From: a virus
Strand: one strand, 5' to 3'
DNA length: 48,738 bases
Virus record (IMG/VR): IMGVR_UViG_3300032397_000021
Coordinates: 1 to 48,738 of that record
A program made the translations under genes and the position numbers. The notes beneath the pieces are model-generated. The model saw only the letters and a program-made list of their open reading frames with translations. It was not told the origin of the DNA and did no database searches. Of this stretch, positions 1-8,248 are shown piece after piece. Numbering within the stretch: the first letter of the stretch is position 1; every line of letters begins with the position of its first letter.

Positions 1-13
1 CGTGTCGCGGCGG
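1..13. repeat. Left terminal repeat, probable cos overhang
   Basis: The first 13 bases, CGTGTCGCGGCGG, are repeated exactly as the last 13 bases of the window. A short GC-rich direct repeat at the ends, beside the small terminase gene, is what filled-in 5' cohesive ends of a lambda-type virion genome would look like. An assembly overlap from a circular molecule is the alternative, but 13 bases is shorter than usual assembly k-mers. Confidence 0.7.
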
Positions 14-184
14 CCCCGGCTGTGAGCGGTAGGCGCATCAGATTTGCAGCACCTGCCACGCCTTTGACCACAGGGGATCCTCAGGAAGGCCTCCAGGAGG
101 CCCAAGGTGGCACGCTGAGAGGGCCTCGTGACCCAAGGTACGCGAATTGGAAGACGGACGCGACCCAGGGCATCGTGGCGCGTT
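14..184. other. Left-end leader with 15-bp palindrome
   Basis: This stretch lies between the terminal repeat and the small terminase start. It contains the perfect palindrome GGCCTCCAGGAGGCC at 88-102. In lambda-like phages the terminase-binding cosB sites lie on this side of the cut. I see no clear repeated motif here, unlike the right end. A GTG at 128 could start a longer version of the terminase. Confidence 0.4.
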
Positions 185-649
185 ATGAAACGCTATGCCA
201 AGACGGCTCGAGAGGCCGCTGAAACTCTCGGAATGGCTCGCGACACGGTCGAGGGGTGGATCCAGCGCTCGGGGCTCAAGAAGGGGCCCAAGGGCTACGA
301 CGTCCAGGCCCTGAAGCGCTGGCGCGACGAGAACATGCCCCCCCCGCGGACCAAGAAGGGGGACCCCGCGAGCCCCGGGGACTCCGCCCGACTCCTCAAG
401 GCGCAGGCCGATCAACGCGAGGCTCTGGCCGCGCTTGCCGACCTGAAGCTCCAGATCGAGAAGGGGCAGTACCGCTCCATTCAGGAGATCGAGGTCTGGG
501 ACCGCAGCCGGAGCGCCATCGTCAAGCGCGGCCTCCTCGGCCTCCCTCGGTCTCTCGGGCCCCTCCTCGTGGGTCTCCAGGCCAAGGAAATCGAGTCGGT
601 CATGATGCAGAAGGTGCGAGGGCTGCTTGAAGCGTTCGCCGGTATGTAA
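185..649 (+). CDS. Terminase small subunit, Nu1-like
   Basis: Recognises the packaging site and recruits the large subunit. From ATG 185 the product is 154 residues. The N-terminal 45 residues form a winged helix-turn-helix (REAAETLGMARDTVEGWIQ) of the kind found in Nu1 and MerR-like DNA-binding domains. A charged helical segment follows (residues about 65-105), then a C-terminal part that would contact the large subunit. A GTG at 128 in the same frame has a purine-rich stretch (GAGAGG) upstream and would add 19 basic residues; I prefer the ATG because it begins right at the HTH. The gene overlaps the large terminase by 23 bases, as in many cos phages. Confidence 0.85.
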   Translation: MKRYAKTAREAAETLGMARDTVEGWIQRSGLKKGPKGYDVQALKRWRDENMPPPRTKKGDPASPGDSARLLKAQADQREALAALADLKLQIEKGQYRSIQEIEVWDRSRSAIVKRGLLGLPRSLGPLLVGLQAKEIESVMMQKVRGLLEAFAGM

Positions 650-2537
650 GCGCAAGCGTCCGGAGCCGCTCTGGGACACATGGCTCCTGGACATGTGGGC
701 TCCGCCGCCTCTTCTCACGGTCGACGTGTGGGCGGAGCAGCACGTGGTGCTTCCGCGTCAGGTCTCTGCGGAGCCGGGGAAGGTGAACCTCGACCGGAAT
801 CCCTACCTGCGCGAGATCCTACGCGCCGCTACGGATCCCGACGTCGAGGAGATCACCTTGTGCGCCTCAACGCAGGTCGGCAAGACTCTCGCTGCGGTCC
901 TCGTGGGTCTCTATTACATGGATCAGGACCCATGGCCCATTCTCCATGTGATGCCGCGTGAAGATGACGCTCATAAACTCAATACGGAGCGATACCAGCC
1001 AATCATCCGCGAGAGTCCGCAGCTTCGCCGGCATCTCACGGGTGCCGTCCAGGATTTGGTGCGCACGTCGATCAGACTCAACGGGGCCACGATCACTTTC
1101 GCCGGATCGAATTCTCCAGCAGCTCTTGCCTCGAGGGCTATCTGCGTTCTGATCCTCGACGAAACCGATAAGTATCCAGCGTATTCTGGGAAAGAGGCGG
1201 ACCCAGTCAAGCTTGCGCGTGAGCGCACGAGAACCTTCTTGCGGCGGAAGATTCTCAAGGTCTCTACGCCCACCACAGACTACGGGTACATCTGGCGCGA
1301 GTACCAGGAGTCGGACCGCCGACGCTACTATGTTCCGTGTCCCCATTGTGGAGGATATCAGGCGCTCCAGATGGGGTCCCCGGATCCGGGGACCGCGGGG
1401 GTGAAGTGGCCGGCGGAACTCTCTGGTGACCCGGAGAAGATTCTCGACCTACGAGCGGCATGGTACGAGTGCGCGCACTGCAAGGGGGAGATCCTCGACA
1501 TCCATCGACATGTGGCGGTCTTGAAGGGAATCTGGGTGCCTCAGGGCATGACGATAGATCAGTACGGGCAGCTCAAGGGCACTATGCCGTCGAGGCGGCG
1601 TACGGGCTACCACCTCTCGGCTCTTTACTCGCCATGGCTCACGTGGTCAGACATTGCGGCGGAGTTCTTGCGATCGCGGAAGCATGCCTCGAGTCTTATG
1701 AATTTTCGGAATTCCTGGCTCGCCGAGATCTGGAGGGAACAGATGACCGAGGTAACAGGAGCCGAACTGCGTCGCAAGTGCGGCGACTATGTCCTGGGCG
1801 AGGTCCCCGAGGGTGCAATGGTGCTTACCTGCGGGATTGATGTCCAGGAATCCTTCTTCGCGTGGGTCGTGAGGGCTTGGGGCGCCGGCGGGAAGAGCTG
1901 GCTCGTGCGCTATGGAATGCTCCACGGCTGGCAAGCCGTCGAGGAGCTGCTCAAGACTCGCTTCACAGAGCAAAAGCGTGGTGTCGTGCATGTTTTGAGG
2001 TGGGCGTTTGTCGACTCGGGATACAAAACTGAGGAGGTGTATCGTTTCTGCGGCCGTCATAGGCCCGTGGCGTGGCCAAGTAAGGGCACCACGAGCACGC
2101 TGGGGACCGTGGTCAAGCTCTCGCGGCCGGGAGATGGAGTCCTATTGACCAATTTCAAGGCGGATTTCTGGAAAGACCGCCTTGCAGGCCTCATCCGAGG
2201 CGAAAAGGACGTTCCCGGCGCATGGCTGATCCCCAAGGACGTGGGAAACGACTATCTGGAGCAGATGACTGCCGAAAAACGAGTGATCATCAGGCAAAAA
2301 GGCATGCTCCTGAGCCACTGGGAGCCGGTGTCGGACCGCGCAGCCAACCATTTTTGGGATTGCGAAGTGCTTAATGTCTTGGCTGCCGACCGCCTTCAGG
2401 TGCAGTACCTAGACGCCGGGCCAGAGCCTCCGGATCGCCCCCAACTCGCTGTAGCGGACCCCGATAGGCCTCGGGATGGCCCCAAAGAGCCTTGGATTCG
2501 CCCCGAAAGGCTCTTCGACAGCACCAAGTATTGGTGA
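627..2537 (+). CDS. Terminase large subunit, GpA family
   Basis: ATP-driven DNA packaging motor and cos endonuclease. The 636 residues match the lambda GpA family in size. Visible features are a Walker A-like loop CASTQVGKT (79-87), a Walker B VLILDE with D178 and E179, a zinc-ribbon-like insertion with CxxC pairs at C238/C241 and C282/C285, and a nuclease domain opening with GIDVQ (D405) followed by FVDSGY near residue 453. Translation probably starts at TTG 627 inside the small subunit gene; ATG 693 is possible but would remove 22 residues. Stop precedes the gpW gene by 38 bases. Confidence 0.92.
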   Translation: MKRSPVCKRKRPEPLWDTWLLDMWAPPPLLTVDVWAEQHVVLPRQVSAEPGKVNLDRNPYLREILRAATDPDVEEITLCASTQVGKTLAAVLVGLYYMDQDPWPILHVMPREDDAHKLNTERYQPIIRESPQLRRHLTGAVQDLVRTSIRLNGATITFAGSNSPAALASRAICVLILDETDKYPAYSGKEADPVKLARERTRTFLRRKILKVSTPTTDYGYIWREYQESDRRRYYVPCPHCGGYQALQMGSPDPGTAGVKWPAELSGDPEKILDLRAAWYECAHCKGEILDIHRHVAVLKGIWVPQGMTIDQYGQLKGTMPSRRRTGYHLSALYSPWLTWSDIAAEFLRSRKHASSLMNFRNSWLAEIWREQMTEVTGAELRRKCGDYVLGEVPEGAMVLTCGIDVQESFFAWVVRAWGAGGKSWLVRYGMLHGWQAVEELLKTRFTEQKRGVVHVLRWAFVDSGYKTEEVYRFCGRHRPVAWPSKGTTSTLGTVVKLSRPGDGVLLTNFKADFWKDRLAGLIRGEKDVPGAWLIPKDVGNDYLEQMTAEKRVIIRQKGMLLSHWEPVSDRAANHFWDCEVLNVLAADRLQVQYLDAGPEPPDRPQLAVADPDRPRDGPKEPWIRPERLFDSTKYW

Positions 2538-2575
2538 ATTTGAAGACGGATGGATGCCTGTGCTACACGGCAGCC

Positions 2576-2782
2576 ATGGCAGATCTTTCCGCGGTACAAA
2601 CAGCGATAGAGGCCGCGCTTGCGCAGAATGCCGTTGGCGGCGTCAGATCCTACACCGATGGCTCGCTTCAGGTGAATCTCGAGGCCATCAAGGATCTCCT
2701 CGACGTCCAGGAACGCCTCGAGACGAAGGCCAAGCGGGCTCTCGGGCGTAGCTCCTCCGCCCAGGTGGAGGTCGTCGTCTGA
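2576..2782 (+). CDS. Head-tail joining protein, gpW-like
   Basis: Using ATG 2576 gives exactly 68 residues, the length of lambda gpW, and the gene sits in the gpW position between large terminase and portal. gpW fills the portal channel opening to stabilise packaged DNA and provide the tail docking site. The sequence has the expected helix, short beta-hairpin (GGVRSYTDGSLQVN), helix pattern. An upstream in-frame ATG at 2492 would overlap the terminase and add an unlikely cysteine-rich extension. The stop overlaps the portal start by one base. Confidence 0.8.
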   Translation: MADLSAVQTAIEAALAQNAVGGVRSYTDGSLQVNLEAIKDLLDVQERLETKAKRALGRSSSAQVEVVV

Positions 2783-4440
2783 TGCCCGAGCATGGCATGC
2801 GCGAGGTACGGGCCGCGAGGAAATCGGAAGGGTTCTTCTCGCGGGTCTTCCCTCGGTTATCCGCTCGGCACGAGGAGCAGCGTGTCCGACTCGAGGAGGC
2901 GCGGCTGAGGAGAGAACTTGTCAGCCAAGTGGGGGTCGCATTTTCCGGCTATCCCGGAGCGAAAAAGGACACTCCGTACTCGACGTGGATCCCGGGCGGT
3001 GGATCTGCCGATGAGGACGTGCTCGGAGATTTGCATGCGCTCAGGGAAAGAAGTCGCGATCTGGTGCGGAGCGATCCGCATGCGGCGGGGATTGTGGATT
3101 GCTGGGTCTCGAACATTGTGGGGCATGGGATCACGCCGCAGAGCCGCATTGATCGCGACCTCCTGGGACTCACGGAGGAGCAGGCGCAGGAATTTCAGCG
3201 TACGGCAGAGCGGATCTATCGATACTGGGGCCGCACGGCGGATGTAACCGGACGCCTGTCCATCGTCGAGCTGCAGGCGCTCCTCATGCGGTCGCTCTTC
3301 GAAAACGGAGACGTTTTCGCGATTCCTCGTGTCGACGAGACTCGGAAGATTTCGCTCGCATATCAGGTGATCGAGGCGGATCGAGTAACGACTCCGTCGC
3401 AGAAGTTCAACGACAAATCAGTAAGAGAGGGCATCGTTGTCGGACCATCTGGAGAACACACAGGCTATTACGTCAAGAAAACCCACCCCGGCGACACGAA
3501 ATCCGGTGGCTGGAAAACCGATGATTTCGCGCTCATAGGTTCCACCGATGAGGCAGGGCGCCGGCGCATCCTCCACCTCTACCGCACTCTTCGACCCGAT
3601 CAAACTCGTGGGATCCCCTTCCTCGCGCCGGCGCTGCTCCTCTTTTACGACCTCCAGCAGTATTTTCGGGCGGAACTGATCGGGGCCAAAGTTGCAGCAT
3701 GCTACTCGGTCTTTGTCGTGTCGAAGGATCCCTATGGGGCCGCCGCAGCCGCCGCGAGCACCGCACGCGATAAGGCGGGGCGCCCGGTCGAATTTTTGAC
3801 GCCGGGTCAAGTGCGATACCTGGAGCAGGGGGAGGAGATCCAGGGTTTCCAACCGAATAGACCTAACACTGCATTCTCGGATTTCGTGATGCGGATCCTG
3901 CGAGCTATCGGGGCTCAGGTGAGTATGCCCTACGAGCTTGTGTCGCAGGATTTTTCGCAAACCACCTACACATCTGGTCGCATGGCTCTCACGGAAGTTC
4001 GCCGCAATTTCCGTGCATGGCAAGCGTGGTTCGCGGCGAAGTTCTTGCAGCCGACTTGGGATCGAGTGATCGAAGAGGCTGTGCTTTTGGGCGAGCTGGA
4101 CGCTCCCAAGTGGGAGGAGTTTCGGGATGCCTATACGCAGGTAACGTGGGTCGGTCCGGGGTGGCAATGGGTCGATCCGAGCAAAGAAGTCAGCGCCACT
4201 GTCGAGGCGATAGAAAAGAATCTCACGACGCTCGCCGATGAGTGCGCAACTCGCGGGGCCGATTGGCAAGAGGTGCTTATCCAGCGAGCGCGGGAGCGCG
4301 AGGTTCAGGAAGAACTCGGAATTTTGCCCGCGACGATGATTCCTGGGATTCCCGGGCCATCTGCCGGCGATGAAAATGACGAAGCGTCCCCCGAGGACGC
4401 GGATTCCAAGAAGGAGACTCCCGATGGCTCCGACAATTGA
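2782..4440 (+). CDS. Portal protein, lambda gpB family
   Basis: Forms the dodecameric portal ring at the capsid vertex through which DNA enters and leaves. The 552 residues are close to lambda gpB (533). The N-terminal half carries the family's signature region around DLVRSDPHAAGIVDCWVSN followed by VGHGITPQSR. The C-terminal 40 residues are acidic and proline-rich, probably disordered. The start ATG overlaps the gpW stop, and the last 17 bases overlap the protease gene, whose Shine-Dalgarno lies inside the portal frame. Confidence 0.92.
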   Translation: MPEHGMREVRAARKSEGFFSRVFPRLSARHEEQRVRLEEARLRRELVSQVGVAFSGYPGAKKDTPYSTWIPGGGSADEDVLGDLHALRERSRDLVRSDPHAAGIVDCWVSNIVGHGITPQSRIDRDLLGLTEEQAQEFQRTAERIYRYWGRTADVTGRLSIVELQALLMRSLFENGDVFAIPRVDETRKISLAYQVIEADRVTTPSQKFNDKSVREGIVVGPSGEHTGYYVKKTHPGDTKSGGWKTDDFALIGSTDEAGRRRILHLYRTLRPDQTRGIPFLAPALLLFYDLQQYFRAELIGAKVAACYSVFVVSKDPYGAAAAAASTARDKAGRPVEFLTPGQVRYLEQGEEIQGFQPNRPNTAFSDFVMRILRAIGAQVSMPYELVSQDFSQTTYTSGRMALTEVRRNFRAWQAWFAAKFLQPTWDRVIEEAVLLGELDAPKWEEFRDAYTQVTWVGPGWQWVDPSKEVSATVEAIEKNLTTLADECATRGADWQEVLIQRAREREVQEELGILPATMIPGIPGPSAGDENDEASPEDADSKKETPDGSDN

Positions 4441-5611
4441 ACTTCTGCGTGCCGATGTCGCTCGCGGAATCCTTTTCGATGCCAATGGTCCTGGCGACCC
4501 CGACATACTCAAGGGCGTTGCGGTGATTACCAAAGGGGAGGCTCGAGGGCACGGTCTCGAGATCGACGATACTGCACTCGAGCAGGTGGTAGTGTTGGGC
4601 AACTCGAGGAAGACCGGTGTCAAGGCTCGGTTTGGGCATCCCGGAATGAGCACCGAAAGCATGGGTACGTTTCTCGGGCGCATGAAATCCTTCCGAAAGG
4701 AAGATGGCGTAGTCAGGGCGAATCTCCATCTGGACCCCACATCGCACGAGAGTCCCAATGGTGACCTCGGCGCCTATGTCGAGCAACTCGCAGAGACCGA
4801 CCCAGAGGCCTTTGGCGCCTCGATTGTATTCCAGGGCTCGAAGGAGGTCCGCCTCGACTCCGAGGGTCTTCCGGCGAAAAACGCCGATGGGGAGCAGCTC
4901 TTGCCGCTTGTGAGGATCGAGAAGCTTCATGCGGTGGATGTTGTCGACGAGCCAGCCGCAAACGATGGCTTATTTTCTACGCAATGGATGACAGCCGACT
5001 GCGAGTTGTCGGCGAAAGCGACAGAGTTCTTCAAGAGGTTCTTGAGTCAAGCCAAGGCAGTGGATCGGTTTATAGCCTTCTTGGAGCGCTTCCGCTCGAA
5101 CAACTCTCAACCCCAAGTTATAGGAGACCCAAAAATGGGCGATACTACTCAGGCAACCCCAGAGACCATGACGGTTGCGAACGTTTCCGATGTATCTTTC
5201 GCGGCGCCTCCTGAGATTGTGGAGGATCCGATTCAGGTCGAGCGAAAGCGAGCGAGCGAGATTCTGTCGGCAGCCAAGCGAGGCCAGGAGGATATCGTCA
5301 AGAAGGCGATTTTCGATGGAACGTCGCTGTCCGACACGCTGAAGTTGTTACTCGCGGACGTGCATGCGAGGCAGGAGGCAGCTCTGGCCGCAATCCGACG
5401 CGATACAACCCCCATGGTCGGCCCTGGCGATCCCGAGGTGGCCAAGGTCGATCTCCCGAAGGGCGAGTGGACCGAGAGTCACGCGAAGGCAGCGGAAGCG
5501 AAGTGGGATGCGGATCCCGAACTCCAAAAGGAGTTCAAGGAGAAGGGGCACTACGTGGCCTACGAAAAGAACGTGGCGCTAGGTCGGATCAAGGAGGAGC
5601 TCGAGAGCTAA
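4424..5611 (+). CDS. Prohead protease with C-terminal scaffold
   Basis: 395 residues from ATG 4424, chosen for AAGGAG seven bases upstream. The N-terminal ~190 residues look like a caudoviral prohead serine protease: a conserved GHPGMS segment (His near residue 69) and GASIVF (Ser), then KLHAVDVVDEPAAN, typical of the end of such protease domains. The remainder is a charged helical segment like a scaffold. An internal in-frame ATG at 5135 with a strong ribosome binding site would make the scaffold part alone, as in lambda C/Nu3. I infer autocleavage during capsid maturation from the family; which protease clan it belongs to is less sure. Confidence 0.8.
   Translation: MAPTIELLRADVARGILFDANGPGDPDILKGVAVITKGEARGHGLEIDDTALEQVVVLGNSRKTGVKARFGHPGMSTESMGTFLGRMKSFRKEDGVVRANLHLDPTSHESPNGDLGAYVEQLAETDPEAFGASIVFQGSKEVRLDSEGLPAKNADGEQLLPLVRIEKLHAVDVVDEPAANDGLFSTQWMTADCELSAKATEFFKRFLSQAKAVDRFIAFLERFRSNNSQPQVIGDPKMGDTTQATPETMTVANVSDVSFAAPPEIVEDPIQVERKRASEILSAAKRGQEDIVKKAIFDGTSLSDTLKLLLADVHARQEAALAAIRRDTTPMVGPGDPEVAKVDLPKGEWTESHAKAAEAKWDADPELQKEFKEKGHYVAYEKNVALGRIKEELES
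5135..5611 (+). CDS. Nested scaffold protein (Nu3-like), in frame
   Basis: A second start inside the protease gene, 711 bases (237 codons) downstream and in frame, would give a 158-residue protein. It is preceded by TAGGAGACCCAAAA, nearly identical to the sites before the next two genes (TAGGAGATTTACC at 5655 and TAGGAGACCACC at 6138). The product is helical and charged (residues 30-110), suited to an internal scaffold. In lambda the same arrangement makes Nu3 from within gene C. Not shown biochemically here. Confidence 0.7.
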   Translation: MGDTTQATPETMTVANVSDVSFAAPPEIVEDPIQVERKRASEILSAAKRGQEDIVKKAIFDGTSLSDTLKLLLADVHARQEAALAAIRRDTTPMVGPGDPEVAKVDLPKGEWTESHAKAAEAKWDADPELQKEFKEKGHYVAYEKNVALGRIKEELES

Positions 5612-5667
5612 CGTCGACGATTCGACGTGGGCGACGAAACCAGAAGTATTAGTATAGGAGATTTACC

Positions 5668-6069
5668 ATGGCTCTTGCAGCCGATGTTCAACTTCCAATC
5701 GAAGAAGGGATCTACAACGAGATCCCCGTGGCGGCCACTACGAAGATTTACGAGGGCGCGGTCGTGTCGCTCTCGAGTGGCTACGCCAAGGGCTACGCCG
5801 GAACCGATACGATCTTTCTCGGCATCGCGGCTCGGCAGGCGGACAACTCGGCCGGAAGCGCCGGCGCTATCACGGTCAAGGTGCAGCAAAGCGTGCACTA
5901 TCGCCAGGTCACTCTTGCGAGTGTCGCCATCACCGATGTCGGAGTCGCTGTATACGCGAGCGACGATGCAACGTATACGAAGACCTCAACGAGCAATCTG
6001 CTCGTGGGGAAGATTCACCGTTACGTCGCGGCGAACACCTGCGTGATCAGGTTCGAGCCTGCTGCGTGA
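5668..6069 (+). CDS. Capsid decoration (cement) protein, gpD-like
   Basis: 133 residues in the lambda D position between protease/scaffold and major capsid genes. The protein is rich in beta-forming and small residues, with no charged coils, and resembles the DUF2190/HDPD capsid cement group (pattern near residues 27-53: a G-V-V-S-x-x-SG-x-A turn followed by FLGIAAR). Such proteins trimerise on the capsid surface and brace the shell after expansion. It has a strong binding site, TATAGGAGATTTACC. The 56-base gap before it includes a small hairpin CGTCGA/TCGACG at 5612-5627. Confidence 0.75.
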   Translation: MALAADVQLPIEEGIYNEIPVAATTKIYEGAVVSLSSGYAKGYAGTDTIFLGIAARQADNSAGSAGAITVKVQQSVHYRQVTLASVAITDVGVAVYASDDATYTKTSTSNLLVGKIHRYVAANTCVIRFEPAA

Positions 6070-6149
6070 GGTGAGTTCGATCGTTTGAAACCAACAATCA
6101 CGGATCGGTCCTGACGAGCACCCAGGGCTACTCCAAATAGGAGACCACC

Positions 6150-7079
6150 ATGGGTGCTCAGAACCTCGGACTTAGGGGGATTCAGGGACGATTCTATCAG
6201 AAACTCGAGACTATCACGGCAGACAGTTGGGCCGGCCGGATCGCGATGAAGGTCGATACCGACCAATCGCAGGAGACCTACAAATGGCTTGGCATGACGC
6301 CGGCCATGCGTCAGTGGATCGGCGGCAGGCAAGCCAAGGGGCTTCGCGACACCGGAATCACGATCGTCAACTCCACCTACGAGAACACTCTCGAGATCAA
6401 TGTCGATGAACTCCGGCGCGACAAGACGGGTCAGATCAACGTCAGGATCGACGATCTCGCCGGTCGTACCGCCGAGCACTGGTCGAAGCTCTTGAGCGAC
6501 CTCCTCGTCACCCCAGGCAACGCCTACGATGCCACAGCATACTTCGGCACGGCGCATATCGAGGGAGCGAGTGGGACACAAGTCAACGCCTGTACGGCCT
6601 CGCACATTACTACGCTCGACATCGCTACCGCAGCCGTTCCTACGGGCGCCGAGATGCGGACGAATATCCTTGGAGCGGCCCAGTACATGATGGGCTACAA
6701 GGACGACCAGGGCGAACCGCTCAATGCCAATGCTCGCGAGTTCATGATCATGGTGCCCACCAATATGTGGGCCTCGACCATGGAAGCGATTTCGGTTCCA
6801 ACTCAGATCGTATCCGGCGCCGCTGTCGCGAACCCGCTCATTTACATGGATGGGTTCAGGTTCTCGGCGGTGATCAACCCGCGGCTTTCCTCCACCACCA
6901 CCTGGTACATGTTCCGTACCGATGCTTCGGCGAAGCCGTTCATCATGCAGGATGAACTCTTCGAGACGGGCATGGAGGACCAGACGTTCCTCAACAACCG
7001 GATCCTCTTCGGTGTGAAGGCAATTCGCGCCGTCGGAACCGGTTTCTGGCAGTATGCAGTGAAGTGCACGAACTCTTAA
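6150..7079 (+). CDS. Major capsid protein, Mu gpT-like
   Basis: 309 residues. The N-terminal pattern ETYKWLGMTPAMRQWIGGRQ is the hallmark of the Mu gpT major head family rather than lambda E. The central part has the conserved LEINVDELRRDKTGQI and WSKLLSDLL helices, and the C-terminal part FLNNRILFGVKAIRAVG matches the family's closing strands. All members adopt the HK97 fold. It is translated from AATAGGAGACCACC and followed by a GC-rich hairpin. Pairing this capsid with lambda-type terminase, gpW and portal makes the head module a mosaic. Confidence 0.88.
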   Translation: MGAQNLGLRGIQGRFYQKLETITADSWAGRIAMKVDTDQSQETYKWLGMTPAMRQWIGGRQAKGLRDTGITIVNSTYENTLEINVDELRRDKTGQINVRIDDLAGRTAEHWSKLLSDLLVTPGNAYDATAYFGTAHIEGASGTQVNACTASHITTLDIATAAVPTGAEMRTNILGAAQYMMGYKDDQGEPLNANAREFMIMVPTNMWASTMEAISVPTQIVSGAAVANPLIYMDGFRFSAVINPRLSSTTTWYMFRTDASAKPFIMQDELFETGMEDQTFLNNRILFGVKAIRAVGTGFWQYAVKCTNS

Positions 7080-7093
7080 TCTCGAGACCGGGT

Positions 7094-7136
7094 CTCGCGG
7101 CCGGGTCCTCTTCGGAGGGTGCTCCCCGGCCGCGGG
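7094..7136 (+). other. GC-rich hairpin after major capsid gene
   Basis: GCGGCCGGG (7097-7105) pairs perfectly with CCCGGCCGC (7125-7133), and the stem extends outward by three more pairs including one G-U. No U tract follows, so it is unlikely to be a full terminator. It may block 3' decay and raise the level of capsid mRNA, or weaken expression of downstream genes. Confidence 0.5.
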
Positions 7137-7148
7137 CTCTTCATTCGC

Positions 7149-7457
7149 ATGTCATTTGTCGACGCTCAAAAGCTCCACTTGAGGGCGATTGTCTCCGGGC
7201 CGTTCGGAGAGATGGTGACCTACTGTAATGGGAAGAGTATTACACAACGTCAGTTCCGGGCTCGGGTGCGCAGGGAAACGCTCGACACCATCGATGGCAT
7301 GGTCAAGAACCATCTACTTATCCGAGTCTCGAAGGAAGATTTGTCTGCAGTCTTCGTCCATGACGACGCCTTCATTGTCTCTGGAAAACGCTATACCGTA
7401 ATGGACGTCATTGACAACATGACGACCCATTGGCTTCTGGAGTGTGCGCTCGCATGA
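7149..7457 (+). CDS. Head-tail joining protein, FII-like position
   Basis: 102 residues from ATG 7149. A GTG at 7119 would add ten residues but would start inside the hairpin that follows the capsid gene. Position and size fit the lambda FII or head completion group, which binds the portal-gpW surface and forms part of the tail docking ring. I see no diagnostic motif; the pattern is mixed alpha/beta with a C-terminal strand-helix pair (IVSGKRYTVMDVIDN). Its stop overlaps the next start (ATGA). Confidence 0.55.
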   Translation: MSFVDAQKLHLRAIVSGPFGEMVTYCNGKSITQRQFRARVRRETLDTIDGMVKNHLLIRVSKEDLSAVFVHDDAFIVSGKRYTVMDVIDNMTTHWLLECALA

Positions 7458-8248
7458 GCATCGTCGCCACATCAAACGCCTCCAAAGTCGCACGTGAAAT
7501 CGCAGAGATGAATAATCTTATTTTCGGGCAGACGAAGATGGCCTTTGAAGAGGTCGCGCAGCGCTACCGCGCCTATCACCGCAAGGAGCGCATGCAGGTA
7601 AAGGGAGCCACGGTCGGAATTCGCTCCGGCCGCACGCTGCAGACAGGCGAGGGCGGTGCGAAGCTGGTCAACACCGGAGTGGCGGGCCATTTCAAGTACC
7701 AGTCGACCGGGACGACGCTCAACGATCTCCGCACGACACTTGGCACGCGTTCGCGAGTCGCGATAGAGCATGAGAAGGGCGGGGCGATCTATCCGCATGG
7801 ACGGAAGTACATGACGGTCCCAATGCCTGCGGCTCAGAACCGTTTCGGGGGCAATTCCAAGGCCGCCAAACGGCTTCTGGCTCAGTCGAAGGCCCAGATG
7901 GGTTATCAGTCCGCAACGAGCGGCGGATTCGGATTTAACGCGAAGCTCGGGAGGGCACGAAGCCCACTCTTTGTCATCCGCGTCGGTGGGCGTTCATTCT
8001 TGGCTCAGCGCGTTCGCTCCGGGGAACGTCAAAAGTATCAACCCGGGGCCTATGGTCAAGTTCGAAGGAAGACCTCGCGCGAGAGCTTCCGAACGAAGCT
8101 GAAGTTCTGGTTTCACCTGCAGCGTTCCACCCGCCTCCGTCCCCGACTCGAGTTTCTGTCTCTCTGGGATGGCTGGGGAGAGAAAAACTTCTTCAAGATC
8201 TTTAACCGGGTCGCCACGCATGGCCGACGGGCGAAGGGGGTTGCATGA
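7454..8248 (+). CDS. Tail completion / minor tail protein Z-like
   Basis: 264 residues from ATG 7454 (ATGA overlap). It is very basic and rich in Arg, Lys and Gly, with a long N-terminal helix (about residues 5-50) and a segment IYPHGRKYMTVPM, a motif pattern often seen in gpZ/HK97 gp10-type tail completion proteins, where a conserved strand follows an H-G-G or H-G-R turn. Position between the FII-like and tail-terminator-like genes supports this. Such proteins act at the head-proximal end of the tail. The family assignment rests mainly on position. Confidence 0.55.
   Translation: MSIVATSNASKVAREIAEMNNLIFGQTKMAFEEVAQRYRAYHRKERMQVKGATVGIRSGRTLQTGEGGAKLVNTGVAGHFKYQSTGTTLNDLRTTLGTRSRVAIEHEKGGAIYPHGRKYMTVPMPAAQNRFGGNSKAAKRLLAQSKAQMGYQSATSGGFGFNAKLGRARSPLFVIRVGGRSFLAQRVRSGERQKYQPGAYGQVRRKTSRESFRTKLKFWFHLQRSTRLRPRLEFLSLWDGWGEKNFFKIFNRVATHGRRAKGVA

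Noticed and set aside
4277-4930. Minus-strand frames across portal and protease genes
   Set aside because: Antisense to well-supported head genes with ATGA-type junctions and ribosome sites; no domain likeness.
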